From: Haloimpatiens lingqiaonensis
Lineage (GTDB): Bacteria; Bacillota; Clostridia; Clostridiales; Clostridiaceae
Assembly: GCF_901447495.1 (NCBI RefSeq)
Contig: NZ_CABDWS010000020.1
Coordinates: 1 to 44,475 of the forward strand
Length of the DNA: 44,475 nucleotides
Direction: 5' to 3'
Part shown: one piece after another, positions 15,197 through 24,510 of the stretch
Position numbering within the stretch: position 1 is the first letter of the stretch
How the letters are laid out: each line of letters opens with the position of its first letter
Made by a program: the position numbers and the translations under genes
The notes under the pieces: model-generated
What the model was told of the DNA's origin: nothing
What the model saw: the letters and a program-made list of their open reading frames with translations, nothing else
Database searches by the model: none

Positions 15197-16471
15197 ATGA
15201 AAATACTATGGAATAATAAAGGTAAAAAAAATACTGTAGTAAGCAGTAATATGAAATATTATATTTTAAATGGTATACTTTTTACCATAATGACTGCATT
15301 ATATAAGTCTTTTGCTGACAAGTTTATAACCCGACTTGGTGGAGGCTCTTTCCATTTATCTCTTTACAATGCCCTGCCCGGATTAGTGGGCGCTTTTTTT
15401 ATGTTCCCTGGAATAATTCTTATAAGCAAGACAAAGAATAAGAAAAAAACCATGTCTAAGTTCTTTCTTTTAAGTAGAATTATAATTTTTTGTTTTGCAT
15501 TCGTTCCATTTTTCCCTGATAAATATAGGCCTAATATATTTATTATTTTATTTACTTTAATGAGTCTTCCAGAATCACTTTCCGTTATGTCTCTACAAAG
15601 TTTCTCCGGAGATATATTTCCTGAAGAAAATCGTTCTACAGCTATATCCATGAGAAATAAATTTTCAACTCTTTTTAATGTAATTTCACTATTTATTTTA
15701 GGTGAAATATTTAACATAGTAGCTCATAATAATGACCAAGCTATACTGCTTTATCAAATATTATTTGTACTATCCTTCATAGTAGGTATTATAGAAATTT
15801 CCACTTTTATGAAATTAAAAGAAGTAAACACTATTCAAATGAAAGAAGAATCCTTTAGGGATTTAAAGATACAAATACCTAAAATTTTAAAAAATAAAAA
15901 ATTTAGTGGTTTTCTAATTTGCTCATTAATATTCCATTTTGGATGGCAAATGGGCTGGCCCCTATTTAGCATTTATCAAATTAAATATCTCCATGCCAAT
16001 GAATTATGGCTGACTATTATAAATGTTTCTTCTAATGTTGTTATGTTCTTTTGCTATAGTTACTGGAATAAGCTTATACAAAAGAAGGGCAATGCCTTTG
16101 TAATAATGTTTGCTACCTTTGGTATGGCTATAACTCCAATTTTTTATGCATTATCATATAACTTATATGTTCTTACTCTAACGGGTTTAATAACTGGATT
16201 TTTTACTTCTGGTACATTGACAGTTATTTTAAGCTCTTTATTAGAAGTTTGTCCCGAAGAAAACAGGCTTCTTTACGTAGGACTGCATGCCACATTTACA
16301 AATTTAACTTTATCTATAGCTCCTATGGTTGGAAATTTTGTACTATCTCATACTAATATATATATAGCTTTATGTATATCCGGTTTATTTAGACTTATTG
16401 GAAGCATTGCCTTTTACATAAGAAAAAAACACATGGAAAACATTGTTAATAGTTCATCTATAAATTGTTAA
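15197..16471 (+). CDS. Major facilitator superfamily transporter
   Basis: The 424-residue protein has about twelve hydrophobic segments with short charged loops (SKTKNKKKTMSKF after helix 2; NKLIQKKGNAF in the second half) as in MFS carriers. A central hydrophilic loop (MKLKEVNTIQMKEESFRDLK) separates the two halves. Conserved FSGDIFPEENRSTAISMRN and LLEVCPEENRLLYVGL form the same position in each half, a duplication typical of the family. The ATG at 15197 has AGAAAGG 9 nt upstream and is preferred to a TTG at 15188. It stands alone, so no substrate can be suggested. Confidence 0.85.
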   Translation: MKILWNNKGKKNTVVSSNMKYYILNGILFTIMTALYKSFADKFITRLGGGSFHLSLYNALPGLVGAFFMFPGIILISKTKNKKKTMSKFFLLSRIIIFCFAFVPFFPDKYRPNIFIILFTLMSLPESLSVMSLQSFSGDIFPEENRSTAISMRNKFSTLFNVISLFILGEIFNIVAHNNDQAILLYQILFVLSFIVGIIEISTFMKLKEVNTIQMKEESFRDLKIQIPKILKNKKFSGFLICSLIFHFGWQMGWPLFSIYQIKYLHANELWLTIINVSSNVVMFFCYSYWNKLIQKKGNAFVIMFATFGMAITPIFYALSYNLYVLTLTGLITGFFTSGTLTVILSSLLEVCPEENRLLYVGLHATFTNLTLSIAPMVGNFVLSHTNIYIALCISGLFRLIGSIAFYIRKKHMENIVNSSSINC

Positions 16472-16551
16472 AAAAAAAACTAAAATAGCACTTGTATTTG
16501 AAACGCTAATAGCATCTATAGGTTTTATAAATTTTTTAAATAATTTGTATA

Positions 16552-16580
16552 TTGCAAAAAATCATAAAAAGTGATACATT
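16552..16580 (+). promoter_or_regulatory. Possible promoter of the glycine riboswitch / gcv operon
   Basis: TTGCAA (16552-16557) and TACATT (16575-16580) are 17 bp apart. Transcription would start ~55 nt before the first aptamer. A TATAAAT at 16612 is an alternative -10 but lacks a -35. Confidence 0.35.
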
Positions 16581-16640
16581 TTAAAATGTAATAAGTAATT
16601 AACAAAAATTATATAAATAATTTTTTATAATCCAAATGAC

Positions 16641-16826
16641 AATAGCATGAGATACCTTAGGGTAGCCGAAGGAGCAATACATAAATGGCCTAAATTTATG
16701 TAGAAACTTTCAGGCAAATATAATGCTATTTGATGGAGCTCTGGAGAGACCTTCAAAGGCACCGAAGGAACTAATGTGGTTTAATATTATTCTACATAAA
16801 AATTCTCAGGTAAAAGTACAGAGGAT
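16641..16826 (+). promoter_or_regulatory. Tandem glycine riboswitch
   Basis: Two aptamers are present. Aptamer 1 (about 16641-16730) is closed by AATAGCAT/ATGCTATT and holds GCCGAAGGAGCAA and AACTTTCAGGCAAA. Aptamer 2 (about 16738-16826) is closed by CTCTG/CAGAG and holds GGAGAGACC, GCACCGAAGGAAC and ATTCTCAGGTAAAAG. These are the conserved gcvT-motif elements, with the usual short linker. The 3' strand of aptamer 2 P1 (ACAGAGG) is also the 5' strand of the terminator that follows, so glycine binding should prevent termination and turn the gcv genes on. Confidence 0.95.
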
Positions 16827-16876
16827 ATAAAGGCACAAGGGATTACTATGTCTTTATACTCCTCTGTTATTTTTTT
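16818..16876 (+). terminator. Riboswitch-controlled terminator
   Basis: ACAGAGGA-t-ATAAAG (16818-16832) pairs with CTTTAT-ac-TCCTCTGT (16852-16867) and is followed by TATTTTTTT. The first strand overlaps aptamer 2 P1, the classical mutually exclusive arrangement for an ON switch. Confidence 0.9.
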
Positions 16877-17011
16877 ATAAACAGAGCTCTTAGCTTCAGA
16901 TGGAGGTTTTACTCCATCTGAAGGTTAGAGATCGTTATCCAGGGACGTAGCTGCCGTTATCTCCCACTTTGTTAGAAGTGGGAGTGTTACGGCAGGTAGT
17001 CATCGGATAAA
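16877..17011 (+). repeat. 135-bp two-hairpin repeat, copy 2 (in gcv leader)
   Basis: It starts ATAAACAGAG directly after the T run of the riboswitch terminator and ends CATCGGATAAA. Hairpin 1 is perfect: CTTCAGATGGAG / CTCCATCTGAAG. Hairpin 2: CTGCCGT / ACGGCAG around TCCCACTT-tgttag-AAGTGGGA. Its right end matches copy 1 (subtype A). When the riboswitch is on, this RNA is part of the gcvT leader, ending 94 nt before the start codon. Confidence 0.92.
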
Positions 17012-17105
17012 AATTTAATTATAGTTACAATACTCATTTTTAATTTATGTTAAGCCAATATTTTTCTAAAATCACAATTTAATTATTTTCGGAAGGAGGA
17101 CAATT

Positions 17106-18209
17106 ATGGAAACTTTAAAAAGAACACCCCTATTTGATGCCCATATTAAACTAGGCGGAAAAATGGTGGATTTTGCTGGTTGGGAATTACCTATTCAGTA
17201 CGAAGGAATCATTCAAGAGCATGAATCAGTTAGAAATGCTGCTGGCTTATTCGATGTTTCACACATGGGAGAGGTGGATGTAAAAGGCAAAGACGCCCTT
17301 TCCTTTATTCAACATATAATTACAAACGATGCTTCTAAATTAGAAAAAAATCAAGCTTTATACACTCTTATGTGCCATCCAACTGGTGGTGTAGTAGATG
17401 ATATTTTAGTTTACAAATTTAATGATGAGCATTTCTTTTTAGTAATAAATGCTGCTAATACTGATAAAGATGTTAAGTGGTTATTGGATAATTCTAATGA
17501 TTTCAATGTAACCATAGACAATATATCAAATAAAGTAGGTCAAGTTGCCTTACAAGGTCCAAGGGCTCAAGAAATACTTGCTGGATTGACAGATACAGAT
17601 TTAGAATCTATTAAATTTTTCTACTGCCATAGAGAAGTTATCATTGATGGTGTTAAATGCCTAGTTTCAAGAACAGGCTACACTGGTGAAGATGGTTTTG
17701 AAATTTTCTCCCCTGCAGAAGAAATTGAAAAAGTATGGAATAGTATTTTAGCTTATGGAAAGGATAAAGGTCTAAAACCAGCAGCCTTAGGCGCTAGAGA
17801 TACCTTAAGATTTGAAGCTAATCTTCCATTATACGGCAATGAGCTTTCAGACGAAATAACTCCACTAGAAGCTGGATTAGGTTTCTTTGTTAAGCTTGAT
17901 AAAAACCATTTCATTGGAAAAGATGCTTTAGTTAAACAAAAGGCAGAAGGACTAAAGAAGAAAATAGTAGCCTTCCAAATGGAAAAAGGTATACCAAGAC
18001 ACGGATATGAAGTGTACAAAGGCGATACTAAAATAGGCTTTGTTACAACAGGTTATTCTTCCCCAAGTCTAAAGAAAACCATAGGACTAGCCCTTATTGA
18101 TGCTGAGTATTCAGCTTTAGATTCAGAAATAGAAATAAAAATAAGAAAAAATGTACAACCTGCCACAATAATAAAAAAGAGTTTCTACAAGAGAAATTAT
18201 AAAAAATAA
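17106..18209 (+). CDS. gcvT: Aminomethyltransferase, glycine cleavage T-protein
   Basis: The 367-residue protein begins with TPLFDAHIKLGGKMVDFAGW, followed by HESVRNAAGLFDVSHMGE, LMCHPTGGVVDDILVYK, SRTGYTGEDGFEIF and LRFEANLPLYGNEL, all standard GcvT signatures. It transfers the methylene group from aminomethyl-lipoyl GcvH to tetrahydrofolate, releasing ammonia. It is the first gene of the riboswitch-controlled operon, with SD AAGGAGGAC 5 nt before ATG. A 230-bp gap, unusually long for an operon, follows before gcvH. Confidence 0.97.
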   Translation: METLKRTPLFDAHIKLGGKMVDFAGWELPIQYEGIIQEHESVRNAAGLFDVSHMGEVDVKGKDALSFIQHIITNDASKLEKNQALYTLMCHPTGGVVDDILVYKFNDEHFFLVINAANTDKDVKWLLDNSNDFNVTIDNISNKVGQVALQGPRAQEILAGLTDTDLESIKFFYCHREVIIDGVKCLVSRTGYTGEDGFEIFSPAEEIEKVWNSILAYGKDKGLKPAALGARDTLRFEANLPLYGNELSDEITPLEAGLGFFVKLDKNHFIGKDALVKQKAEGLKKKIVAFQMEKGIPRHGYEVYKGDTKIGFVTTGYSSPSLKKTIGLALIDAEYSALDSEIEIKIRKNVQPATIIKKSFYKRNYKK

Positions 18210-18439
18210 AAGTAATTTATAAAATTAATCTATAAAAAATCATAAAAATAGTTACAATTTTAAAATTAAATTTATTGAAAATAGCATTTTAACTTAACTT
18301 TCACAGTTATAAAATGAAATTGTAAAATTTACGTGCGAAAGTTGAAATTGTAGTTAATGACTTTAAGTTAATATTTATAACAAAATAATAAATTATAGCT
18401 AAAATAAATTTTAAAATAAAACTTAGGAGGTTTTTAAAT
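18210..18439. other. Intercistronic region gcvT-gcvH with imperfect inverted repeat
   Basis: Near 18296-18346 ACTTAACTTTCACA and TGCGAAAGTTGAA form an imperfect inverted repeat of the AACTTTCGCA family found in several places in the window. No T run follows, and read-through to gcvH is expected; no separate promoter is obvious. Confidence 0.4.
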
Positions 18440-18823
18440 ATGAAAGTTATAGATGGCTTATATTATTCTAAAGAGCATGAATGGGTAAAATTAGATGGAG
18501 ATACTGCTTACATAGGAATTACAGACTATGCTCAAGATGCCCTTGGAGATATTGTTTATGTAGAACTTCCAGAAGTGGATGATGAAATTCTTGAAGGAGA
18601 TGCTCTAAGCGTTGTAGAGTCAGTTAAAGCTGCATCTGATGTTTATATGCCAATAGATGGTAAAGTTATAGAAGTAAATGAAGCTTTAGACGACGAAGTG
18701 GAATTAGTTAATAATGATCCTTTCAATAGCTGGATTGCAAAAGTTGAAATTTTAAACAAAGATCAAATAAAGGATTTAATGAGTGCCCAAGAGTACCAAG
18801 AATTCTGTTCTAAGGAGGCATAA
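18440..18823 (+). CDS. gcvH: Glycine cleavage system H protein
   Basis: The 127-residue lipoyl carrier has [20 protein letters not shown] at the start and the lipoylation site Lys63 in [12 protein letters not shown], with GKVIEVN and [12 protein letters not shown] after it. It shuttles the aminomethyl group from the P-protein to GcvT and is reoxidised by lipoamide dehydrogenase, which is not encoded in the window. The SD is TAGGAGG. The next gene starts 2 bp after its stop. Confidence 0.97.
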   Translation: MKVIDGLYYSKEHEWVKLDGDTAYIGITDYAQDALGDIVYVELPEVDDEILEGDALSVVESVKAASDVYMPIDGKVIEVNEALDDEVELVNNDPFNSWIAKVEILNKDQIKDLMSAQEYQEFCSKEA

Positions 18824-18825
18824 AA

Positions 18826-20175
18826 ATGTTTCCATACATTCCAAACACAGCGGAAGATGAGAAGAAAATATTAGATTATTTAGGATTAGAGAAGGTAGAT
18901 GATTTATTTAGTGATATTCCTGAGGATTTAAGACTAAAGAATAGACTAAATATAAATGAACCTTTAAGTGAAATGGAAGTAAGCACCAAAATCACACACA
19001 CAGCAAATAAAAATATCTCCACAGAAGACAGCATATGCTTCCTTGGAGCCGGAGCTTACGACCATTTTATACCTTCTATTATACATCATATTACTTCAAG
19101 AAGCGAGTTTTATACTGCATACACTCCATATCAGCCAGAAATAAGTCAGGGAACTTTGCAAGCTATTTTTGAATATCAAACTATGATATGTAATCTTACA
19201 GGTATGGATGTTTCCAATGCCTCTATGTATGACGGTGCTTCTGCCACTGCTGAAGCATGTAATATGGCTTTGGACAACTGTAAGGGAAATTCAATAGTTA
19301 TATCCAAAACTGTTCATCCTGAAGTAAGAAGAGTAGTAAAAACCTATATGAGATTTAAAAATGTTGAAGTTATAGAAATAGACTTTAAAGATGGATGCAC
19401 GGACATGGAACTTCTAAAATCCAAGGTAAATAAAGATACTCTTGGAGTAGTAGTTCAAAATCCTAACTTCTTTGGAGTAGTAGAAGATTACAGTGAAGTT
19501 TCTAAAATAGCTCATGACAATAAAGCATTATTTATAATGAATGTGGATCCAATTTCCCTAGGCATACTAAAGACTCCAAAGGAATATGGTGCAGATATAG
19601 CTATAGGTGAAGGACAAGTTCTTGGAAACCCTTTAAGCTTTGGTGGTCCATATCTTGGTTTCATGGCTGTTACTAAAAAACTTATGCGCAAAATGCCTGG
19701 AAGAATTGTAGGACAAACTGAAGATGCCCATGGAAAAAGAGCTTTTGTCTTAACTCTTCAAGCAAGAGAACAGCATATAAGAAGAGAAAAGGCTACATCA
19801 AACATTTGCTCAAATCAAGCTCTCAATGCTTTAACTGCTACCATATACCTTTCTACCTTAGGTAAAAGTGGTATAAAAGAAGTGGCAAATCAATGTACTA
19901 AAAAAGCTTACTATGCTTACAATAAATTCATATCCACTGGAAAGTTTAGACCTGTATGGAATAAACCTTTCTTTAGAGAATTTGTATTAGAAACAGACAT
20001 GGATGTATCTATCCTAAATAAAGAATTGATTAAATACGGAATTACCGGAGGATATGCTTTAGAAAAATCCTACCCTCTTTGCAAAAATCAAATTCTTTTT
20101 TGCGTAACTGAAAAACGAACCAAAGAGGAAATTGATTATTTTGCAAAGCTTATAGAGGGAGGTGAACTGTTGTAA
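18826..20175 (+). CDS. gcvPA: Glycine dehydrogenase (decarboxylating) subunit 1
   Basis: The 449-residue protein has [51 protein letters not shown] and [18 protein letters not shown], the hallmarks of the alpha subunit of the split P-protein. This subunit lacks the PLP lysine, which is on GcvPB. The two form an alpha2-beta2 enzyme that decarboxylates glycine onto lipoyl-GcvH. The SD GGAGG overlaps the gcvH stop, showing translational coupling. Its last codons contain a strong SD-like GGGAGGTGA that is discussed under gcvPB. Confidence 0.96.
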   Translation: MFPYIPNTAEDEKKILDYLGLEKVDDLFSDIPEDLRLKNRLNINEPLSEMEVSTKITHTANKNISTEDSICFLGAGAYDHFIPSIIHHITSRSEFYTAYTPYQPEISQGTLQAIFEYQTMICNLTGMDVSNASMYDGASATAEACNMALDNCKGNSIVISKTVHPEVRRVVKTYMRFKNVEVIEIDFKDGCTDMELLKSKVNKDTLGVVVQNPNFFGVVEDYSEVSKIAHDNKALFIMNVDPISLGILKTPKEYGADIAIGEGQVLGNPLSFGGPYLGFMAVTKKLMRKMPGRIVGQTEDAHGKRAFVLTLQAREQHIRREKATSNICSNQALNALTATIYLSTLGKSGIKEVANQCTKKAYYAYNKFISTGKFRPVWNKPFFREFVLETDMDVSILNKELIKYGITGGYALEKSYPLCKNQILFCVTEKRTKEEIDYFAKLIEGGELL

Positions 20176-20231
20176 AAACTTTAATAAATTCTATAAAAAT
20201 ATCTATTATATAGAATTTTGTAAGTTTTTGG
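20176..20231 (+). other. AT-rich hairpin between gcvPA and gcvPB
   Basis: AAACTT...AATTCTATA and TATAGAATT...AAGTTT can pair into an imperfect hairpin about 50 nt long. It separates the strong SD at the end of gcvPA (GGGAGGTGA, 20157-20166) from the gcvPB ATG at 20245. It could be a small insertion or an mRNA processing or stability element. Confidence 0.5.
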
Positions 20232-20244
20232 CAACGGGCATAAA

Positions 20245-21699
20245 ATGTTAAGTTATGATAAATTAATTTTTGAAATTTCTAAAGAAGGAAGAGTTGGTTA
20301 TTCTCTACCTAAATGTGATGTAGAAGATGTATCTATAGATACTATAATTCCTAAGGAGCTTTTAAGGGAAGAAGCTGCTGCACTACCTGAAGTTAGTGAA
20401 AATGAAGTGGTAAGACATTTTACTCTTTTAAGTACCAAAAACTTTGGAGTGGATTCAGGATTTTATCCTTTAGGTTCTTGTACTATGAAATACAATCCTA
20501 AAATAAATGAAGATATGGCTGCATTAGATACCCTTCAAAACATTCATCCATATCAAGATGAAGAAACAGTTCAAGGTGCTTTAGAAATAATGTATGATTT
20601 GAATTGTAAATTAAGTGAGATTACTGGCATGGATTATGTATCTCTTCAACCTGCTGCCGGTGCTCATGGTGAGCTTACAGGCCTTATGATAATAAAAGCT
20701 TATCATGACAAAAGAGGAGATAAGAAGAGAAATAAAATTATAGTTCCTGATTCTGCCCATGGAACTAACCCTGCCAGCGCCAATGTGGCTGGGTTTGAAA
20801 TAGTAGAAGTTAAGTCTAATAAAAATGGTGGAGTAGATATTGAAAGCTTAAAATCTGTATTAAATGATGAAATAGCAGGTTTAATGCTTACAAATCCAAA
20901 TACTTTAGGCATATTTGACCCTAATATAAAATTAATTTCTTCATTGGTGCATGAAGCTGGTGGACTTGTATACTACGATGGAGCAAATTTAAATGCTGTC
21001 ATGGGTAAATCCAGACCTGGGGATATGGGCTTTGACGTGGTTCACTTAAATCTACACAAAACCTTTGCAGCTCCTCACGGCGGCGGCGGCCCTGGTAGTG
21101 GTCCTGTAGGCGTGAAAAAGCACTTAATACCATTTGTGCCAGTTCCAGTAGTAGAAAAAACTGAAAATAGCTTTGTTTTAAACTATGATAAAGAAGATTC
21201 TATAGGGAAAGTAAAAAGTTTCTATGGCAACTTTGGTGTTATGGTAAAATCCTATGCATATATTTTATCCATGGGCGCAGAAGGCTTAAGAAAATCTAGC
21301 GAAACTGCAGTACTTAATGCCAACTACTTACAAAAGAAACTTAAGGATCATTATAATCTTCCTTATGACGGCATTTGTAAACATGAATTTGTACTAGCTG
21401 GCTTAAAAGAACCTAATGGCGTTGCTACCTTAGATGTGGCAAAACGTCTTTTAGACTACGGATATCATCCACCAACTATATACTTCCCTCTTATAGTAGA
21501 TTCTGCAATAATGATTGAACCTACTGAATCAGAAAGTTTAGAAACTCTAGATGGCTTTGCTGATTCTATGATTAGTATAAGTGAGGAAGCAAAAAAAGAT
21601 GCCGAAATTCTTCACTCTGCACCTTCAACTACACCTTTAAAGAGACTAGATGAAGTTAAAGCTGCTAGAAGCTTAATTTTAAAATGGGAAGATAAATAG
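20245..21699 (+). CDS. gcvPB: Glycine dehydrogenase (decarboxylating) subunit 2
   Basis: The 484-residue beta subunit has [41 protein letters not shown] and the PLP-binding Lys272 in [18 protein letters not shown]. The start [16 protein letters not shown] matches the usual N-terminus. Immediately upstream there is no proper SD (gcaacgggcataaa), unlike every neighbouring gene; a strong SD lies ~80 nt further up, before a hairpin. Translation may thus be weak or depend on coupling or folding. It is the last gene of the operon and is followed by a hairpin and TTTTTAC repeats. Confidence 0.97.
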   Translation: MLSYDKLIFEISKEGRVGYSLPKCDVEDVSIDTIIPKELLREEAAALPEVSENEVVRHFTLLSTKNFGVDSGFYPLGSCTMKYNPKINEDMAALDTLQNIHPYQDEETVQGALEIMYDLNCKLSEITGMDYVSLQPAAGAHGELTGLMIIKAYHDKRGDKKRNKIIVPDSAHGTNPASANVAGFEIVEVKSNKNGGVDIESLKSVLNDEIAGLMLTNPNTLGIFDPNIKLISSLVHEAGGLVYYDGANLNAVMGKSRPGDMGFDVVHLNLHKTFAAPHGGGGPGSGPVGVKKHLIPFVPVPVVEKTENSFVLNYDKEDSIGKVKSFYGNFGVMVKSYAYILSMGAEGLRKSSETAVLNANYLQKKLKDHYNLPYDGICKHEFVLAGLKEPNGVATLDVAKRLLDYGYHPPTIYFPLIVDSAIMIEPTESESLETLDGFADSMISISEEAKKDAEILHSAPSTTPLKRLDEVKAARSLILKWEDK

Positions 21700-21830
21700 A
21701 TATCTTACTTCAGTATAAGTTAGGTAATTCAAATTTCTCAGTTATAAAATCAAAATGGGAAATAAGAATTTGTTGAGTAAACACAAATTGTCAATGGACA
21801 ATTGAGAATTAAATAAGAGTAAGAATTAAA

Positions 21831-21880
21831 AAGTAAGAGTTAATGGGGATGTTCCCCTCTGTAACTCTTACTTCTTACTT
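21831..21880 (+). terminator. Probable gcv operon terminator
   Basis: AAGTAAGAGTTA (21831-21842) pairs perfectly with TAACTCTTACTT (21862-21873); GGGG/CCCC extends the stem inside. T-rich repeats follow, though interrupted by AC. Confidence 0.6.
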
Positions 21881-21927
21881 TTTACTTTTTACTTTTTACT
21901 TTTTACTTTTTACTTTTACTTTTTACC
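21876..21927. repeat. TTTTTAC heptamer array
   Basis: About seven near-perfect heptamer units (one is shortened to a hexamer) follow the gcv terminator. Same class as other heptamer arrays in the window. Confidence 0.85.
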
Positions 21928-21983
21928 TATCCTACAAATTTATATTTACATTCTAAATTTTAAATTAAGAACGTTTATTTATT

Positions 21984-22343
21984 TTATTCCTCAATGACTT
22001 GGTAATCCACATCTTTTATATATTTTATATTTCTAATTTCGCCTTTTTCATTTATTTCTATTATATTCTCTTTTACTACAACGCCCTCAATTCTTTTAAT
22101 AGCACTAGCACCTATGTCTATTGCCTTATCTACTGCATCACCTGTAATGTCTGAAGCTTTTCTAGAAGTCTCTCCTACTATGTTTCCCAACGCCTTGGTA
22201 AAGTCCCTACTTCCCTTGGCAAAGTTAGGTTTATCTGCAATATCTGCTATTGCCCCAATTACTTCTCCAGTTATCTTTATATTATATTCCGCCACCGTAC
22301 CTAGCACTCTTCCTGTACCCTTTAGTATTTTACCTATCTTCAT
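21984..22343 (-). CDS. Small conserved-looking protein of unknown function
   Basis: I do not recognise this 119-residue protein. It has no signal peptide or clear membrane helix. The first ~90 residues are rich in Gly/Ala/Ile with helical amphipathic character and repeated IADIADK / SRKASDITGDAVDKAIDIG stretches, compatible with a coiled-coil or membrane-surface helix. The acidic tail is EINEKGEIRNIKYIKDVDYQVIEE. An SD-like CGGAGTGA lies 5 nt before the ATG, and codon use matches neighbouring genes, so it is probably real. It is convergent with the gcv operon. Confidence 0.6.
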   Translation of the reverse strand: MKIGKILKGTGRVLGTVAEYNIKITGEVIGAIADIADKPNFAKGSRDFTKALGNIVGETSRKASDITGDAVDKAIDIGASAIKRIEGVVVKENIIEINEKGEIRNIKYIKDVDYQVIEE

Positions 22344-22574
22344 AACATCACTCCGGTAAGTATTTTTTATACCATAGTTATTTTTGTAATCCCTATACCT
22401 TTACCACTGCCCATATCCATGTATTTCATTTATATAACTATGATTATCCTACAAAAACATTATATTACCTGAATTATGAAATTTCTCTGTAATGACTTGC
22501 ATAAGAAGTAAAGAAACTATTTAAATTTAATTTTAGAAATTCCATAATTCCATCACATTATACCTTATTGTGGG
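22344..22574. other. Intergenic region downstream of amidohydrolase
   Basis: No gene. It is plain AT-rich DNA that must hold the minus-strand promoter of the small protein at 21984-22343. I see no secure promoter boxes. Confidence 0.3.
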
Positions 22575-22669
22575 TTAATCATAGCTATTATTTTCCGTAT
22601 ACTCAACTAAGAGTCTTTTCATTTTGCTTAGTTTCTTTTACTTAATCATAACTATTATTTTCTGTATAC
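22575..22669 (-). repeat. Duplicated 3' end of the amidohydrolase gene
   Basis: Bases 22575-22602 and 22642-22669 match at 26 of 28 positions. The latter covers the final codons VYRK and stop plus 13 bp beyond; the former would read VYGK and stop. The offset is 67 bp, so it is not in frame. A similar duplication of a gene 3' end is present at 822-898. Confidence 0.8.
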
Positions 22670-23800
22670 CATTTCTCCATCTATGAATACATATTTTGTA
22701 GATGCTTGCAAATCAAAAGGATGCTTATCAAATATAGCTATATCCGCATCTTTTCCCTCTTCTATGGAACCAACCCTATCTTGTATACCTAGTATTTCTG
22801 CTGCATTTATAGTAATAGCTTTTAATGCAGTTTCCTCATCTAATCCAGCTTTAACTCCTAGCGCTGCACAAAGAGGTAAATTCTGAAGTGGTATAACAGG
22901 GTGATCTGTCATAATTGCAAACTTAACTCCAGCATCATTTAAAATTTTTAGTGTTTCAAAAGTTTTATTTTTTAATTCCACCTTAGTTCTAAATCCAAAA
23001 GTAGGTCCAACTATAGCATTAAAATTTTCCTTAGCCAATTCATCTGCTATTAAATGTCCTTCAGTACAGTGATCTAAGGTTAAATTCACATCAAATTCCT
23101 TAGCTATTCTTATAGCAGTAAATATATCATCAGCTCTGTGTGCATGTGCCTTTAATGGTATCTCCTTTTTAAGCACAGGTATTAAGGCTTCCATTTTCAT
23201 ATCAAAAGCTGGCTTGTTTTCACTATTTTCTTTTTTATCCAAATAGTCTTTAGCTTTCATAAGAGTTTCCCTTAATATAGCCGCTGTAGCCATTCTAGTG
23301 GATGGAGATTGCTTTTTAGCATCATAGCATCTCTTTGGATTTTCTCCAAAGGCACATTTCATAGCTGCATTTTCTTTTACTATCATATTGTCTATTCTAA
23401 TTCCCTTAGTCTTAATTATAGCAAAGGTTCCACCTAATACATTTGCGCTACCTGGTCCTGTACAAGCACAAGTTACCCCATTTTCATAAGCTTCTTTAAA
23501 AGCTGAATCCATAGGATTTATAGCATCGATAGCTCTTAACTGTGGTGTAGTTGGATCTGTGATTTCATTGCCATCATCACCTTCAAAACCCATATCTTGC
23601 TCAAATAAACCTATATGACAATGAGCATCAATAAACCCTGGAGTCACGTATCCGCCTTCTGCATCTACTACCTTACAATTTTGAGGTATATCTATATTTT
23701 TACCTACTTTTACAATTTTATTACCTTGTATTAATATTTCCCCATTATCTATAACTTCACCAGCCATAGTTAAAATTTTTCCATTTTTAATTAATGTCAT
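22655..23800 (-). CDS. Amidohydrolase (imidazolonepropionase/prolidase-like)
   Basis: The 381-residue protein has the metal-dependent amidohydrolase pattern: PGFIDAHCHIG (His60, His62), LKAHAHRADD (His219, His221), LDHCTEGH (His244) and MTDHPVIP (Asp299), with the N- and C-terminal beta-sandwich segments (MTLIKNGKILTM; GKDADIAIFDKHPFD). The spacing fits cytosolic amidohydrolases of the imidazolonepropionase-like group, some of which are dipeptidases. Substrate cannot be deduced, as no hut or peptide genes are nearby. SD is GGGGGG before ATG. The 3' end is duplicated downstream. Confidence 0.85.
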   Translation of the reverse strand: MTLIKNGKILTMAGEVIDNGEILIQGNKIVKVGKNIDIPQNCKVVDAEGGYVTPGFIDAHCHIGLFEQDMGFEGDDGNEITDPTTPQLRAIDAINPMDSAFKEAYENGVTCACTGPGSANVLGGTFAIIKTKGIRIDNMIVKENAAMKCAFGENPKRCYDAKKQSPSTRMATAAILRETLMKAKDYLDKKENSENKPAFDMKMEALIPVLKKEIPLKAHAHRADDIFTAIRIAKEFDVNLTLDHCTEGHLIADELAKENFNAIVGPTFGFRTKVELKNKTFETLKILNDAGVKFAIMTDHPVIPLQNLPLCAALGVKAGLDEETALKAITINAAEILGIQDRVGSIEEGKDADIAIFDKHPFDLQASTKYVFIDGEMVYRK

Positions 23801-24000
23801 TTTAATCCCCCCAAACCATTTTCATTAATCTTATTATATCACATACAGTGAGCTGCAGCCCAATTACTTAATTAAACCTCAAAACTATACATACCTGATT
23901 CAGCTTTCACATTTATAAAATAAAAATGTAAACCTAAATTCTCACTAGCCAACTAGCCACTGACACTCTACACTCTAGTGCACTAGCACTATAAGCTAGT

Positions 24001-24267
24001 CTATTTCTCCACATCCTCATAGTCCACATCAACTATTCCATCATCATTAACAGTGTACCCTTTTTTCTTATATTCTAAATCTTTTTTCTTGTTCTTTAAA
24101 TAATTTACCAAATTCACAATTCCCCTATATGCAAGCCATACCAAAAGAATAATTGCTCCTATCTTAAATATTCCTATAGCAAGTTTTATAGTCACAGCCA
24201 GCACCATAACAAATATCACAATGTATAATATAGATTTTATCAAATCACTAAATTTATTAGAATTCAT
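24001..24267 (-). CDS. Small membrane protein of unknown function
   Basis: The 88-residue protein has a continuous hydrophobic region (about residues 10-50, IVIFVMVLAVTIKLA and IGAIILLVWLAYRGIV) that forms two closely spaced helices, then a lysine-rich stretch (LKNKKKDLEYKKKG) and an acidic tail (DDGIVDVDYEDVEK). SD AGGAGAGG precedes the ATG. No known family is recognised. The tail ending DVDYEDVEK resembles that of the 119-residue protein at 21984 (KDVDYQVIEE), possibly by chance. Confidence 0.6.
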   Translation of the reverse strand: MNSNKFSDLIKSILYIVIFVMVLAVTIKLAIGIFKIGAIILLVWLAYRGIVNLVNYLKNKKKDLEYKKKGYTVNDDGIVDVDYEDVEK

Positions 24268-24473
24268 ATAAATCCTCTCCTAACTATATTTATAATTATT
24301 TATATGTATTATAACATAGAACTTTATTATGAAGTATATTTTAACCTATAATAAAGTATTAATAATTTGTTAATTTCACACAATGAACTTCTCTTTATAT
24401 ATTATTTTTATTATACTACATTATTTGTAAAATTTGCTACAGCCTTTTAATAGTTATTTGGGGTAGATAATAT
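24268..24473. other. AT-rich divergent intergenic region
   Basis: No gene. This region separates two divergently transcribed small membrane-protein genes and should hold both promoters. A clear promoter cannot be assigned. Confidence 0.3.
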
Positions 24474-24510
24474 GTGCTAGGTACCTACTAGGTACTAGGT
24501 GATAGGTGCT
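24474..24510. repeat. TAGGTAC-type heptamer repeat, left arm
   Basis: Degenerate units of (C/A)TAGGT(A/G) run from GTGCTAGGTA to GATAGGTGC. It is inverted relative to the CCTAGTA array at 25258-25290, and the two bracket the small gene at 24704. Confidence 0.7.
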
